Shown here: positions 8,205-16,935 of the stretch, piece after piece
Numbering within the stretch: position 1 is the first letter of the stretch
Layout: every line of letters begins with the position of its first letter
Program-made: the position numbers and the translations under genes
Source of the DNA: Frisingicoccus sp009929615
Lineage (GTDB): Bacteria; Bacillota; Clostridia; Lachnospirales; Lachnospiraceae
Reading direction: 5' to 3'
DNA: 64,000 nt
Assembly: GCA_028692275.1 (NCBI GenBank)
Contig: JAQUXR010000005.1
Span: 1 to 64,000, forward strand
The notes under the pieces: generated by a model
What the model was told of the DNA's origin: nothing
The model's input: only the letters and a program-made list of their open reading frames with translations
The model's database searches: none

Positions 8205-9881
8205 ATGAAATCTTCTCAGGATTTAAAAACATTATTAGAGCGAATTGAACGTAAAGGTTATCCTGCCTATAAAGATATTAAAGGTATTTATCAGTTTAAG
8301 GACTTTGTATTGTCTATTGATTATGTGCAGGGAGACCCCTATGCATCGCCCTCAAAGGTAAGTATTCATGTGGAAGGCGGGATATCCGGCTTTTCGAAAA
8401 AGCTATATAAAAATAAAGAACGAAGAATAGCACTTCAGGATACAATTTTAAGAAAATTTGGGAAAGAAGCAGATAAAACAGCTTTTAAGGCAAAAGGCTC
8501 AGGAAAAAGCGGCTTAATAGCTGTAAGCACCTGTGGACAGGAGATATTAGAGCGAAGCAGCTGTAGGATTCAGCCAGAGACAGGCAATATTCTCTTGCAG
8601 GTAGAAGTAGGACTGCCAGCCAATGGACGAAGCATTAACAGCCGTGAGGCACTAAAAATATTTTTTGATTTCATTCCGGAATGTGTAAGATACAGCCTGT
8701 ATGCCGGAGCTTTTGAGAGCAGGTTACTAGAGGATGGGGCAGCACTGGCAGATGACCAGGCCTATATTCGAAAAATGCTGCCGGAAATGGGCTTGTGCGC
8801 CTTTGTAGCCAATGGGGCAGTTTTACCAAGAGAATCCGGAATTTCACAAAAACCAATGAAAGACGGGATTCCTTTCACATCGCCGGCATCTTTTGAGATT
8901 GAGATGAATCTTCCTTACAGGGGCAGGATAAAAGGCATGGGAATTCCAAAGGGAATTACGCTGATTGTCGGTGGCGGTTATCATGGAAAGTCCACACTCT
9001 TAGAAGCTTTAGAACGGGGCGTGTATAACCATATTAAAGGTGATGGACGAGAGTATGTTCTCACAGATTCTTCTGCAATGAAGATTCGGGCAGAGGATGG
9101 AAGAAGTATTAAAGCTGTTGATATTTCAATGTTTATTCAAGGCCTTCCCAACGGAAAAGATACAAAGAAGTTTTATACAGAGAATGCCAGCGGGAGTACA
9201 TCCCAGGCGGCCAATGTTATTGAGGCAATCGAAGCCGAAAGTAAAGTACTTCTCATTGATGAAGATACCAGTGCAACAAACTTCATGATTCGGGATGCAT
9301 TGATGCAGCAGGTTGTCAGCAGAGAATTTGAGCCGATTGTACCTTATATTGACAGGATTCGACAGCTATATGAAATGTATGGTATTTCATCAATTATTGT
9401 GGCAGGAAGTTCGGGTTCCTATTTTCATAAAGCAGACCATATTATTCAAATGAAACAATATGCACCGATAGATATTACAGATTTTGCCAAAGAGAAAGCT
9501 GCCGCCTACCCGATGACAAGTGAAAATGTGTCCGAATGGGAATGCCCGGATTTTGAGAGAAGGCCTTTGGGCCGGGGAAATTCCGGTGAGAGGCGTACAA
9601 AGATAAAGGCTTATGACCGAGACGGCATACAGATAAACAGAGAAACCATAGATGTGCGTTATGTGGAACAGCTTGTGGACAGAGAACAGCTGACGGCTCT
9701 TGGAATGATAGTTGATTATGCTCAGCTTCATTTAATGGATGGAAAAGAAAGTCTTATACAGATTGTTGATAAACTCGTTGATGTTTTCAGTCAAAAAGGG
9801 CTGGGAACCGCTGGAAAGGCAATGCCCAGAAAGCAGGAAATATTTGCCGTTTTAAACAGATACCGCAGCCTTAAATTATAG
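8205..9881 (+). CDS. predicted ATPase of the ABC class (COG3044 type)
   Basis: Cytoplasmic P-loop protein of 558 residues resembling the 'predicted ATPase of the ABC class' family, whose function is not established. The N-terminal ~240 residues are a family-specific region; a Walker A motif is seen in GGGYHGKSTLLEAL and a Walker B in KVLLIDEDTSATN. No membrane segment is present, so it is not a transporter. The start follows AAAGGAGG by 8 nt. The gene is monocistronic, between a divergent pseudouridine synthase and a convergent ABC-F gene with a shared terminator. Confidence 0.85.
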   Translation: MKSSQDLKTLLERIERKGYPAYKDIKGIYQFKDFVLSIDYVQGDPYASPSKVSIHVEGGISGFSKKLYKNKERRIALQDTILRKFGKEADKTAFKAKGSGKSGLIAVSTCGQEILERSSCRIQPETGNILLQVEVGLPANGRSINSREALKIFFDFIPECVRYSLYAGAFESRLLEDGAALADDQAYIRKMLPEMGLCAFVANGAVLPRESGISQKPMKDGIPFTSPASFEIEMNLPYRGRIKGMGIPKGITLIVGGGYHGKSTLLEALERGVYNHIKGDGREYVLTDSSAMKIRAEDGRSIKAVDISMFIQGLPNGKDTKKFYTENASGSTSQAANVIEAIEAESKVLLIDEDTSATNFMIRDALMQQVVSREFEPIVPYIDRIRQLYEMYGISSIIVAGSSGSYFHKADHIIQMKQYAPIDITDFAKEKAAAYPMTSENVSEWECPDFERRPLGRGNSGERRTKIKAYDRDGIQINRETIDVRYVEQLVDREQLTALGMIVDYAQLHLMDGKESLIQIVDKLVDVFSQKGLGTAGKAMPRKQEIFAVLNRYRSLKL

Positions 9882-9882
9882 T

Positions 9883-9919
9883 AAAAAGTCAGTATCCTTT
9901 TGGGGTACTGACTTTTTTT
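9883..9919. terminator. bidirectional intrinsic terminator
   Basis: The stem AAAAGTCAGTATCC pairs with GGGTACTGACTTTT, flanked by A and T runs so that it can end both the ABC-class ATPase gene (+) and the ABC-F gene (-). Confidence 0.85.
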
Positions 9920-9924
9920 AAACG

Positions 9925-11478
9925 TTATACGATTTTTGTAGACCATTCCTGACAATCCCATACCTGTGTAACCACATCCTGATAAAATTCAGGTTCATGA
10001 CAGATGAGAAGAATGCTGCCTTTATATTCTTTTAGGGCACGTTTTAGTTCGTCCTTAGCATCAACGTCCAAATGATTCGTCGGCTCGTCCAAAAGGAGAA
10101 TATTGGTTTCTGAATTGATGATTTTACAAAGACGGACCTTGGCTTGTTCACCACCGCTTAAAACCCGGACTTGACTTTCGATATGTTTTGTTGTCAGACC
10201 ACATTTAGCAAGGGCAGAACGCACTTCGTATTGAGTATAGGACGGAAATTCCTTCCAGATTTCTTCAATACAGGTTGTACGGTTATCCTTTTCACCTTCC
10301 TGTTCAAAATAACCTATGTACTGGTAATCACCACGGGTGACTGTGCCGGAGTAAGCAGGAATCAATCCAAGAATACTTTTTAGAAGCGTTGTTTTTCCGA
10401 TACCGTTGGCTCCGGTCAAAGCAATCTTTTCACCGCGTTCCATACGGAGATTTAAGGAACGGGAGAGGGGTTCGTCATAACCAATAACTAAATCATTCGT
10501 TTCGAAAATGACTTTACCGGATGTGCGGGCTGTTTTAAAGTTGAATTCCGGCTTTGGTTTTTCACGGGCCAATTCAATCACATCCATATTATCCAGTTTC
10601 TTCTGGCGGGACATAGCCATATTTCTTGTAGACACACGGGCTTTATTTCGTGCTACAAAATCCTTCAAAGCGCCGATTTCCTGCTGCTGGCGGTTATAAG
10701 CGGCCTCCAGCTGGGATTTTCTCATAGCGTATACTTCCTGGAATTTATCATAATCCCCCGGGTAACGGTCAAGATTCTGATTTTCCATATGGTAAATCAG
10801 GTTAATAACGCTATTCAAAAATGGAATATCATGAGAAATCAAAATAAATGCATTCTCATAATCATTTAAGTAGCGTTTCAGCCATTCAATGTGCTGTTCA
10901 TCTAAATAGTTGGTCGGCTCATCGAGCAGAAGAATATCCGGTTTTTCTAAAAGAAGCTTTCCAAGAAGAACCTTGGTACGCTGCCCACCGGATAATTCAG
11001 TAACATCTTTATCCAGACCGATCTCTGTGAGACCAAGGGCACGGCCGATTTCTTCAACTTTCACATCAATCTGATAGAAATCATGCTGTTCCAGCAAATC
11101 CTGCATAGTGCCGGTTTCTTCGAGAAGTTTTTCCATTTCTTCAGGTGAGGCTTCCCCCATCTGTTCAAACATGTGGTTCATTTCTTCTTCCATCTCAAAA
11201 AGAAATTTGAAAGCGGATTGAAGAACGTCGCGGATAGTCATGCCTTTTTCCAACACAGCATGCTGGTCCAGATAGCCAACACGGACATTTTTGGCCCATT
11301 CCACAGTACCTTCATCGGGCATCAGTGTACCTGTAATAATATTCATAAAGGTTGATTTTCCTTCACCATTAGCGCCAACAAGGCCTATATGTTCGCCTTT
11401 TAAGAGGCGGAAAGAAACATTATTGAAAATAGCACGGTCACCAAAACCGTGACTTAAATTTTTGACATTAAGAATCAT
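9925..11478 (-). CDS. ABC-F family ATP-binding protein
   Basis: Soluble tandem ABC ATPase of 517 residues that by family acts on the ribosome (translation factor or antibiotic protection). Two complete nucleotide-binding domains are seen: GANGEGKST with LSGGQRTKV and LLLDEPTNYLDEQH, then GANGIGKTT with LSGGEQAKV and LLLDEPTNHLD. The charged linker between them (about residues 235-315) corresponds to the P-site tRNA interaction motif. There are no membrane segments. The second domain ends CHEP where SHDR is usual, as in several YbiT-like members. The start has AAAGGAGC 7 nt upstream. Housekeeping versus resistance role cannot be told from sequence. Confidence 0.92.
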   Translation of the reverse strand: MILNVKNLSHGFGDRAIFNNVSFRLLKGEHIGLVGANGEGKSTFMNIITGTLMPDEGTVEWAKNVRVGYLDQHAVLEKGMTIRDVLQSAFKFLFEMEEEMNHMFEQMGEASPEEMEKLLEETGTMQDLLEQHDFYQIDVKVEEIGRALGLTEIGLDKDVTELSGGQRTKVLLGKLLLEKPDILLLDEPTNYLDEQHIEWLKRYLNDYENAFILISHDIPFLNSVINLIYHMENQNLDRYPGDYDKFQEVYAMRKSQLEAAYNRQQQEIGALKDFVARNKARVSTRNMAMSRQKKLDNMDVIELAREKPKPEFNFKTARTSGKVIFETNDLVIGYDEPLSRSLNLRMERGEKIALTGANGIGKTTLLKSILGLIPAYSGTVTRGDYQYIGYFEQEGEKDNRTTCIEEIWKEFPSYTQYEVRSALAKCGLTTKHIESQVRVLSGGEQAKVRLCKIINSETNILLLDEPTNHLDVDAKDELKRALKEYKGSILLICHEPEFYQDVVTQVWDCQEWSTKIV

Positions 11479-11511
11479 AAGCTGCTCCTTTGTATATGCA
11501 ATTTCTGAATC

Positions 11512-11540
11512 ATTATATCTGATAAACTTAGCCTTTGCAA
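11512..11540 (-). promoter_or_regulatory. sigma-A promoter of the ABC-F gene
   Basis: On the minus strand TTGCAA (11540-11535), 17 bp, then TATAAT (11517-11512). The -35 hexamer is palindromic and is shared with the divergent promoter. Confidence 0.7.
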
Positions 11541-11562
11541 GAGGATTAATTCGCGGTATAAT
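11535..11562 (+). promoter_or_regulatory. sigma-A promoter of the Spx/ArsC-like gene
   Basis: TTGCAA (11535-11540), 16 bp, TATAAT (11557-11562). It uses the same -35 hexamer as the opposing ABC-F promoter. Confidence 0.65.
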
Positions 11563-11593
11563 ATAAAATAAGAAGAAAAATGAGGTGGAATAT

Positions 11594-11944
11594 ATGAAAC
11601 GTCTTTTTATTGAATATCCAAAGTGCTTGACCTGTCAGAGAGCGAAGAAGTATCTTGAAGAGAGAAATGTTGTTTTTACAGACCGGCATATTGTTGAAGA
11701 TAATCCTACGGAAGAGGAATTGACAGAATGGATTCGTCGCAGCGGGTATCCGATAAAGAAGTTTTTTAACACCAGCGGTATGAAGTATAAGGAATTGGGA
11801 TTGAAGGATAAATTAGCTGATATGAGTGAGAAAGAGCAGATTCAACTTTTAGCTACAGATGGCATGCTGGTAAAGCGACCGCTGATTATTGAGAAAGAAC
11901 GTATTCTTGTGGGATTTCGTGAAAAAGAATGGATTTTTGATTAG
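11594..11944 (+). CDS. ArsC/Spx-family thioredoxin-fold protein
   Basis: Small cytoplasmic protein (116 residues) of the arsenate reductase/Spx family. The redox motif CLTC sits at residues 11-14 directly after the first strand, and the ArsC-like blocks FNTSGMKYKELGL and KRPLIIE follow. The CxxC suggests a thiol-disulfide switch or reductase like YusI rather than a true arsenate reductase; no ars genes are nearby. The start is ATG 11594, 5 nt after GAGGTGG; a GTG at 11585 lies inside that box. Transcribed divergently from the ABC-F gene with a shared promoter region. Confidence 0.87.
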   Translation: MKRLFIEYPKCLTCQRAKKYLEERNVVFTDRHIVEDNPTEEELTEWIRRSGYPIKKFFNTSGMKYKELGLKDKLADMSEKEQIQLLATDGMLVKRPLIIEKERILVGFREKEWIFD

Positions 11945-11971
11945 AATATAGCCAAAGAGGGGGCATTACTT

Positions 11972-12790
11972 ATGATAAAAGAATATAGAGATAATAAAGG
12001 CTTTTCCATGGTCGAATTAATTATTGTTGTTGCCATACTATCCATATTGACAGGAATTCTGGCACCTCAGTTTATTCGGTACATTGAGAAGTCCAGAGCA
12101 GCGGTTTGCGCATCCAATATGGACAGTATTATTGGTCAATATCAGACAGATGCTCTGGAAAATCCGCCAAAGAATATACAGGATGCTCAGACCCTTTTGT
12201 CAAACATTGCAGCAGAGCATGGTGGAAGTAATGCCGCCGGAGTCATAGGCGCTTTTACGGGATTTTGTAAGAGCGGAGGTACCTACAGCTGTATAATATC
12301 CGAAGATTTTTCCTATTTAACGATTGAATGTTCAAAACACGGTAGAAATGTTTTAGATGCTGAAGCACTATATACTAAGTTACAGGGGGTTGCATTTGAT
12401 GATATGCCAAAATCTCCATATAAAACACTTGCAGATTATTTTGCTGCAGGTCGTAAGAATGTAGATTCAGAGGCTATTGGCACAGGTCAGGCCTATGCAC
12501 CTTATGAGTCCCTTGCAGATGCTATTAATAAAAAACTTATAGCTCATGGAGTACCGTTAGAGGATAAGAGCTGGCGTTTATATAACGATGGTAAACAGTA
12601 TAATATGTTTATGACTGAGCGAAAGATAACACTGAGCGATGTGGATTCAAAAGAATGGATAGCCTGTGAGAAGTATGATGTTCTGAATAAAAAGGTAGTT
12701 ACAGGTTATGTCCAGGTAACGACCTCAACTTCAGGAACACAGAAATATCCGATTATCAATGGTGGTACATTTACAGAAACAAAACCATGA
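11972..12790 (+). CDS. orphan type IV pilin-like protein
   Basis: Protein of 272 residues with a class III prepilin leader: a short basic N-terminus ending KG, cleavage before FSMVE, Glu at +5 of the mature protein, then the hydrophobic helix LIIVVAILSILTGIL. It should be processed by a prepilin peptidase and inserted in the membrane, either as a pilin subunit or a pseudopilin. The rest resembles no domain I can name. No pilus assembly ATPase, platform protein or peptidase is in the window, so the partner machinery must be elsewhere or lost. GAGGGGG precedes the ATG. It is probably co-transcribed with the Spx-like gene (27 nt gap). Confidence 0.8.
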   Translation: MIKEYRDNKGFSMVELIIVVAILSILTGILAPQFIRYIEKSRAAVCASNMDSIIGQYQTDALENPPKNIQDAQTLLSNIAAEHGGSNAAGVIGAFTGFCKSGGTYSCIISEDFSYLTIECSKHGRNVLDAEALYTKLQGVAFDDMPKSPYKTLADYFAAGRKNVDSEAIGTGQAYAPYESLADAINKKLIAHGVPLEDKSWRLYNDGKQYNMFMTERKITLSDVDSKEWIACEKYDVLNKKVVTGYVQVTTSTSGTQKYPIINGGTFTETKP

Positions 12791-12822
12791 TTTTACTGTT
12801 AACACGATATAGGGGGGATTGA

Positions 12823-13830
12823 GTGAAGATTCCGAATAAAGCTTTGATTGATTTGCATATACATCTGGATGGCTCCTTACCCTTTGAACTGGTTCGTGAA
12901 CTGGCAGCGGCTCAGGGTATGGATGTAATGCCGGACAGTCAGCTTCGTCAGCTTATGACGGTTTCATCAGACTGCAGGGATTTGAATGAGTATCTGTCCT
13001 GTTTTGACTATCCCTTGTCTTTGCTTCAGACGGAAGAGGCATTGGAGAAAAGCGTTTACAGACTTATGCAGGTTCAAAGTCTTCAGGGACTGATTTATTC
13101 AGAGATTCGTTTTGCCCCTCAGCTGCATACCAGATATGGTCTGAATCAGAAACAGGTGGTGGATGCGGCTCTTCGTGGAATAAAGCGTTTTCAGGAAACA
13201 TTTGAGTCATCGGTTTTAGAGTCGAATTTAATTCTTTGCTGTATGCGCGGAGCAGAGAACGCAGACAGTAATTTCGAGACGATAGAAATTGCCGGCCCAT
13301 TGATAGGTCATGGCGTTGCAGCGTTAGACCTGGCTGGTGCTGAGGCACTTTTTCCAACATCGGATTTTGAGATTCTTTTTAAAAAAGCAAAAGAAAAAGG
13401 AATTCCTTTTACAATCCATGCAGGAGAGGCTGCAGGACCGGAAAGCATCTGGAAAGCATTAGAATTTGGTGCATCCCGTATAGGTCATGGTGTCCGGTGT
13501 ATAGAAGATAGGGCACTGGTAGACCATTTGGTAAAATCAGGAATTGTTTTAGAATTATGTCCTACCAGTAACATGAATACAAAGATATTTGACAATATAA
13601 AAAAATACCCTTTACCTGCGTTGATGGAAGCAGGAGTTAAGGTGACAATTAATACGGATAATATGACTGTTTCAGGAACGACGATTCAGAAAGAGCTGCA
13701 GTTGATGGCAGACACCTTTCATCTTGATGAGGGACAGATGAAAACTTTGCTCCGAAATTCAGTTGATGGAGCCTTTACTTTAGAAGAGATAAAACATCAT
13801 TTGAGAAAAGAGATAGATAATACCTACTAA
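12823..13830 (+). CDS. add: adenosine deaminase
   Basis: Zn-dependent deamination of adenosine/deoxyadenosine to inosine/deoxyinosine in purine salvage. Metal and catalytic motifs are visible: HIHLDGS near residue 13, HAGEAAGP with the catalytic Glu, RIGHGVR, and TINTDNM, where the usual second Asp of TDDP is Asn. The 335 residues are normal. The start is GTG 12823 after AGGGGGGATT, 33 nt from the pilin-like gene, so it may share its transcript. A strong bidirectional terminator follows. Confidence 0.9.
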   Translation: MKIPNKALIDLHIHLDGSLPFELVRELAAAQGMDVMPDSQLRQLMTVSSDCRDLNEYLSCFDYPLSLLQTEEALEKSVYRLMQVQSLQGLIYSEIRFAPQLHTRYGLNQKQVVDAALRGIKRFQETFESSVLESNLILCCMRGAENADSNFETIEIAGPLIGHGVAALDLAGAEALFPTSDFEILFKKAKEKGIPFTIHAGEAAGPESIWKALEFGASRIGHGVRCIEDRALVDHLVKSGIVLELCPTSNMNTKIFDNIKKYPLPALMEAGVKVTINTDNMTVSGTTIQKELQLMADTFHLDEGQMKTLLRNSVDGAFTLEEIKHHLRKEIDNTY

Positions 13831-13832
13831 AT

Positions 13833-13887
13833 AAAAGCCATGTTGTTTGCCGGTGGATTAAATGCATCCGGGAACAACATGGCTTTT
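13833..13887. terminator. bidirectional intrinsic terminator (add / DUF4317)
   Basis: A perfect 15-bp stem (AAAAGCCATGTTGTT with AACAACATGGCTTTT) with a small inner CCGG/CCGG stem. It serves the two convergent genes. Confidence 0.9.
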
Positions 13888-13890
13888 GGT

Positions 13891-15054
13891 TTATTCGATA
13901 TCCTGTGGAGTTTCTTCGGATTCTTCAGGAAGAGAGAAACGAACCGGGATACCGTTTACTTCAACAGAATCATTGATTTCAATTAAAAGGCAGCGACGAC
14001 CATCAATCATCCGGGTTTCAACCAAATCTGAACGGGATGGATTGACCTGCACAACCACATCCGGAGTTTTGACCTCGAATTTTCGGGTATTGGCAATATT
14101 AGATGCCATAAAAGGTACAGGTGCCGGTGCGGCTTCTTCATAGTGCTTTTCAAAACTTTCTAATTTATCCGGCTGTACGCCACTGTTTTCTAAAAGATTT
14201 TTAATGTCTGTTTTATCGAGGAGAAGAGGTTCGGGTTCTTCTTTTTTCTCTTCAATCATCTCATTGAGGGTTTCGTGAATACTGCGAACAACTTCATAAT
14301 CACAGGTAGTACCCAGAGTGTCCTCAATGATTGCCTGAAAAGCTTCTTTTTGAGTTTTGGCCGTCAGAGGAAGAACACTTCCAAGAATATGGTCTACAAG
14401 GCCTTCCCGTAAATCCGCGGAATTCTTCGTATAATAAAGAACATTGTGAATATCTGTGCTGCGGTCATTAAATGTAGGAAATAAAAAACCAACTTCCGGC
14501 ACATCCACAATCCAATCACGGATTCGGTCATGAAATTCGTTTAATTCAGAGTGATAAGAAAGACCTGGCTTTGATAATTTTACCGGGCAGATAGCACACA
14601 GAATATGGTCAAAAACTTCATCCGAAGCATCCTCCATCTCCATGCCATCGGAGGCCTTTCCGGGAACGTCATAGACAGAGTGGATAAGAAGTATGAGATA
14701 GTTTTCACCATAATCATAGGACTCGATAACCTTATCATAAAATTCATTGAGAAGATTAGGGTCATTCAACTGACTTTCACGTAACGACATAAGAAAAGCC
14801 TGTGTACCACCATAGTCCTCTGTTTCCATAGGAAATTCCATATTAACAAGGTTCTTTCCCAATGTACCGGATAAAGTCTTTCTGAAAATATCAAAATATT
14901 TAAACATTTCATCTTCGGGAAGAGTGAGAAACATATCCTGCATCTGGGCTTTTTTGTCCTTTTCTCCATCGACATAACAGCCGCAAATCCGGGTGATTGC
15001 ACAATGAGATGGGGTAAACTGTTTCTTTATTTCGCTGATTTCTTTTTTATTCAT
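13891..15054 (-). CDS. DUF4317 family protein
   Basis: Conserved Firmicutes protein of unknown function, 387 residues from the preferred start. It is recognisable from its N-terminus (MNKKEISEIKKQFTPSHC) and the conserved ICGCYVDGEKDKK segment; no membrane segments or catalytic motif are seen. A start 13 codons further upstream (15093) is possible but has no ribosome binding site and lies very close to the promoter; ATG 15054 has a weak AAGGCGGC ahead. It has its own promoter and is transcribed away from the suf genes. Confidence 0.8.
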   Translation of the reverse strand: MNKKEISEIKKQFTPSHCAITRICGCYVDGEKDKKAQMQDMFLTLPEDEMFKYFDIFRKTLSGTLGKNLVNMEFPMETEDYGGTQAFLMSLRESQLNDPNLLNEFYDKVIESYDYGENYLILLIHSVYDVPGKASDGMEMEDASDEVFDHILCAICPVKLSKPGLSYHSELNEFHDRIRDWIVDVPEVGFLFPTFNDRSTDIHNVLYYTKNSADLREGLVDHILGSVLPLTAKTQKEAFQAIIEDTLGTTCDYEVVRSIHETLNEMIEEKKEEPEPLLLDKTDIKNLLENSGVQPDKLESFEKHYEEAAPAPVPFMASNIANTRKFEVKTPDVVVQVNPSRSDLVETRMIDGRRCLLIEINDSVEVNGIPVRFSLPEESEETPQDIE

Positions 15055-15101
15055 ATGTATTGCCGCCTTTTTATGGATTTTGGCCGAAGCCATGCCAAAA
15101 T

Positions 15102-15130
15102 ATTATAAGTCATTTTAGTGCTGCTGGCAA
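15102..15130 (-). promoter_or_regulatory. sigma-A promoter of the DUF4317 gene
   Basis: Minus strand TTGCCA (15130-15125), exactly 17 bp, TATAAT (15107-15102). Confidence 0.8.
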
Positions 15131-15150
15131 TGGAAAAAGCCAAAAACCTA

Positions 15151-15178
15151 TTGTTTAATATTTGATAAATGTTATAAT
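15151..15178 (+). promoter_or_regulatory. sigma-A promoter of the suf pair
   Basis: TTGTTT (15151-15156), 16 bp, then the extended -10 TGTTATAAT (15170-15178). Confidence 0.7.
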
Positions 15179-15240
15179 AAAGTATTGTAATGACAAATTC
15201 TGCTGGGAAATGCAGGAAGAAGAGAAAGGATAGGATTGAT

Positions 15241-15960
15241 ATGCTGCAAGTAAAAAATTTGTCCTATGAAGTTGTAGAGAATGGACAGAAATTAAAGATT
15301 ATAGATGATATCAGTTTTGATTTAGCAGATGGTGAGATGATGGTTATTACAGGACCTAATGGCGGTGGAAAGTCTACAATGGCTTCCCTGCTCATGGGAA
15401 TCAAACCACAGACCGCCGGACAGATTATTCTGGATGGAGAAGATATTACAGAATACGATATAGACCATAGAGCGAATGCGGGTATTGGATTCGCATTTCA
15501 ACAGCCGCCGCGTTTTAAGGGGATGACTGTAAAGAATCTGCTTCAGTTATCTGCAGGAGGAGCCCTTTCTGAAGATGAGTGCTGTAAACTTTTGAGTAAT
15601 GTAGGCCTTTGTGCGATGGAATATATCGACAGACAGGTTGATGCAACCTTATCCGGTGGAGAGATGAAGCGTATAGAGATCGCGACTGCTTTTGCAAAAC
15701 CTCATAAACTGAGTATTTTTGATGAGCCGGAAGCCGGCATTGATTTATGGAGCTTTTCGATGCTTGTACAGCAGTTTGAAGAGATGCATAAGACAAAGAA
15801 AGAGAGCATACTGCTTATATCCCATCAGGAACGTATTATCCAGATGGCAGACCGTATTATGGTTATTAATGATGGGCGTATTCAGCAGTTAGGTTCGAAG
15901 GATGAAGTGATGCCTGAACTCCTTGATGGAGATGCAGGATGTAAATATATGAAGGATTGA
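15241..15960 (+). CDS. sufC: Fe-S assembly ATPase SufC
   Basis: ABC-type ATPase (239 residues) that drives the SUF Fe-S cluster scaffold in the cytoplasm. The Walker A GPNGGGKST, signature LSGGEMKRIEIA and Walker B LSIFDEPEAGID are all intact, the DEPEAG form being common in clostridial SufC. ATG 15241 is preferred, with AAAGGA ~10 nt upstream; the open frame extends 17 codons further but without a site. The stop overlaps a possible TTG start of the next gene, indicating tight coupling. No sufS, sufU or second sufB/sufD follows, so this is a two-gene SUF locus. Confidence 0.9.
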   Translation: MLQVKNLSYEVVENGQKLKIIDDISFDLADGEMMVITGPNGGGKSTMASLLMGIKPQTAGQIILDGEDITEYDIDHRANAGIGFAFQQPPRFKGMTVKNLLQLSAGGALSEDECCKLLSNVGLCAMEYIDRQVDATLSGGEMKRIEIATAFAKPHKLSIFDEPEAGIDLWSFSMLVQQFEEMHKTKKESILLISHQERIIQMADRIMVINDGRIQQLGSKDEVMPELLDGDAGCKYMKD

Positions 15961-15977
15961 TAGGAGCGTGTTTAAAG

Positions 15978-16901
15978 ATGGAAATTGATAAGATAACACA
16001 GGATGTGCTTCAGGTTATAGATAATGGTACATTTAAGCAGGAAGGTGCTTATAACCTTCGGTATAATGGACAGGCTCTCTGTCATGGAGATACGGAGCAT
16101 ATTAAGATTAAACGTAAAGAAGATAAGAATGGTATTGATGTTTATATCGATGGCAGTACTAAGGGCGAACAGGTACATATTCCCGTTGTAGTTACAGCTT
16201 CGGGTATGACCGATGTGGTTTACAATGATTTTTATGTTGCAGAGGGGGCGGAAGTGGTTATTGTTGCAGGCTGTGGTATTCATAATGCAGGATGCGATGA
16301 TACACGCCATGATGGGATTCATAGTTTTCATGTAGCAAAGGGTGCGAATGTGCGATATGAAGAAAAGCATTATGGTGAAGGCGAAGGTACAGGAAGCCGT
16401 ATACTGAATCCGGTGACAAAGATTTATCTGGAAGAGGATTCGGTTTTCACCCTTGAAACAGCACAGATTAAAGGTGTTGATTCCAGCGTGCGCGAGACAG
16501 ATGTCTATATGGGCGAAAGATCAAAGCTTTTTGTGACAGAACGTCTGATGACTCATGGAAAACAGACCGTTGTTTCAAATATGGAAGTGCAGATGAATGG
16601 CGATGGCTCTGCCGCTAAGATTGCATCAAGATCTGTAGCAAAGGGAGAATCTTCACAGACTTTTCATCCAATTGCTGTTGGAAATGCTGCCTGTCATGCA
16701 CATGTACAGTGTGATTCCATTATTATGGATAAGGCTCAAGTATGTTCGATACCTGAAATAAATGCCCGTCACTTAGATGCAGCCATTATTCATGAGGCAG
16801 CTATTGGCAGGATTAATGGTGACCAGCTGATAAAACTCAGAACCCTGGGTATGACAGAGGAAGAGGCTGAGGGCGTTATTGTTGATGCCTTCCTCGATTA
16901 A
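15978..16901 (+). CDS. sufB: short SufB/SufD-type Fe-S scaffold
   Basis: About 307 residues, much shorter than the usual SufB (~465) or SufD (~435), and similar in size to the minimal SufB-like partner found with SufC in archaea and some anaerobes. The C-terminal core block is clear: HAHVQCDSIIM, IPEINARHLDA, and HEAAIGRI with the conserved His-Glu. Beta-helix-type sequence precedes it; a Cys-containing segment GCGIHNAGCDD lies near residue 105. The start is taken as ATG 15978 after AGGAG with an 11-nt spacer; TTG 15957, overlapping the sufC stop, is the alternative. It should bind SufC and assemble clusters as a homodimer. Confidence 0.85.
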   Translation: MEIDKITQDVLQVIDNGTFKQEGAYNLRYNGQALCHGDTEHIKIKRKEDKNGIDVYIDGSTKGEQVHIPVVVTASGMTDVVYNDFYVAEGAEVVIVAGCGIHNAGCDDTRHDGIHSFHVAKGANVRYEEKHYGEGEGTGSRILNPVTKIYLEEDSVFTLETAQIKGVDSSVRETDVYMGERSKLFVTERLMTHGKQTVVSNMEVQMNGDGSAAKIASRSVAKGESSQTFHPIAVGNAACHAHVQCDSIIMDKAQVCSIPEINARHLDAAIIHEAAIGRINGDQLIKLRTLGMTEEEAEGVIVDAFLD

Positions 16902-16935
16902 AGGATATAGAAACCGATTTCAGGAGGTGGCATTG

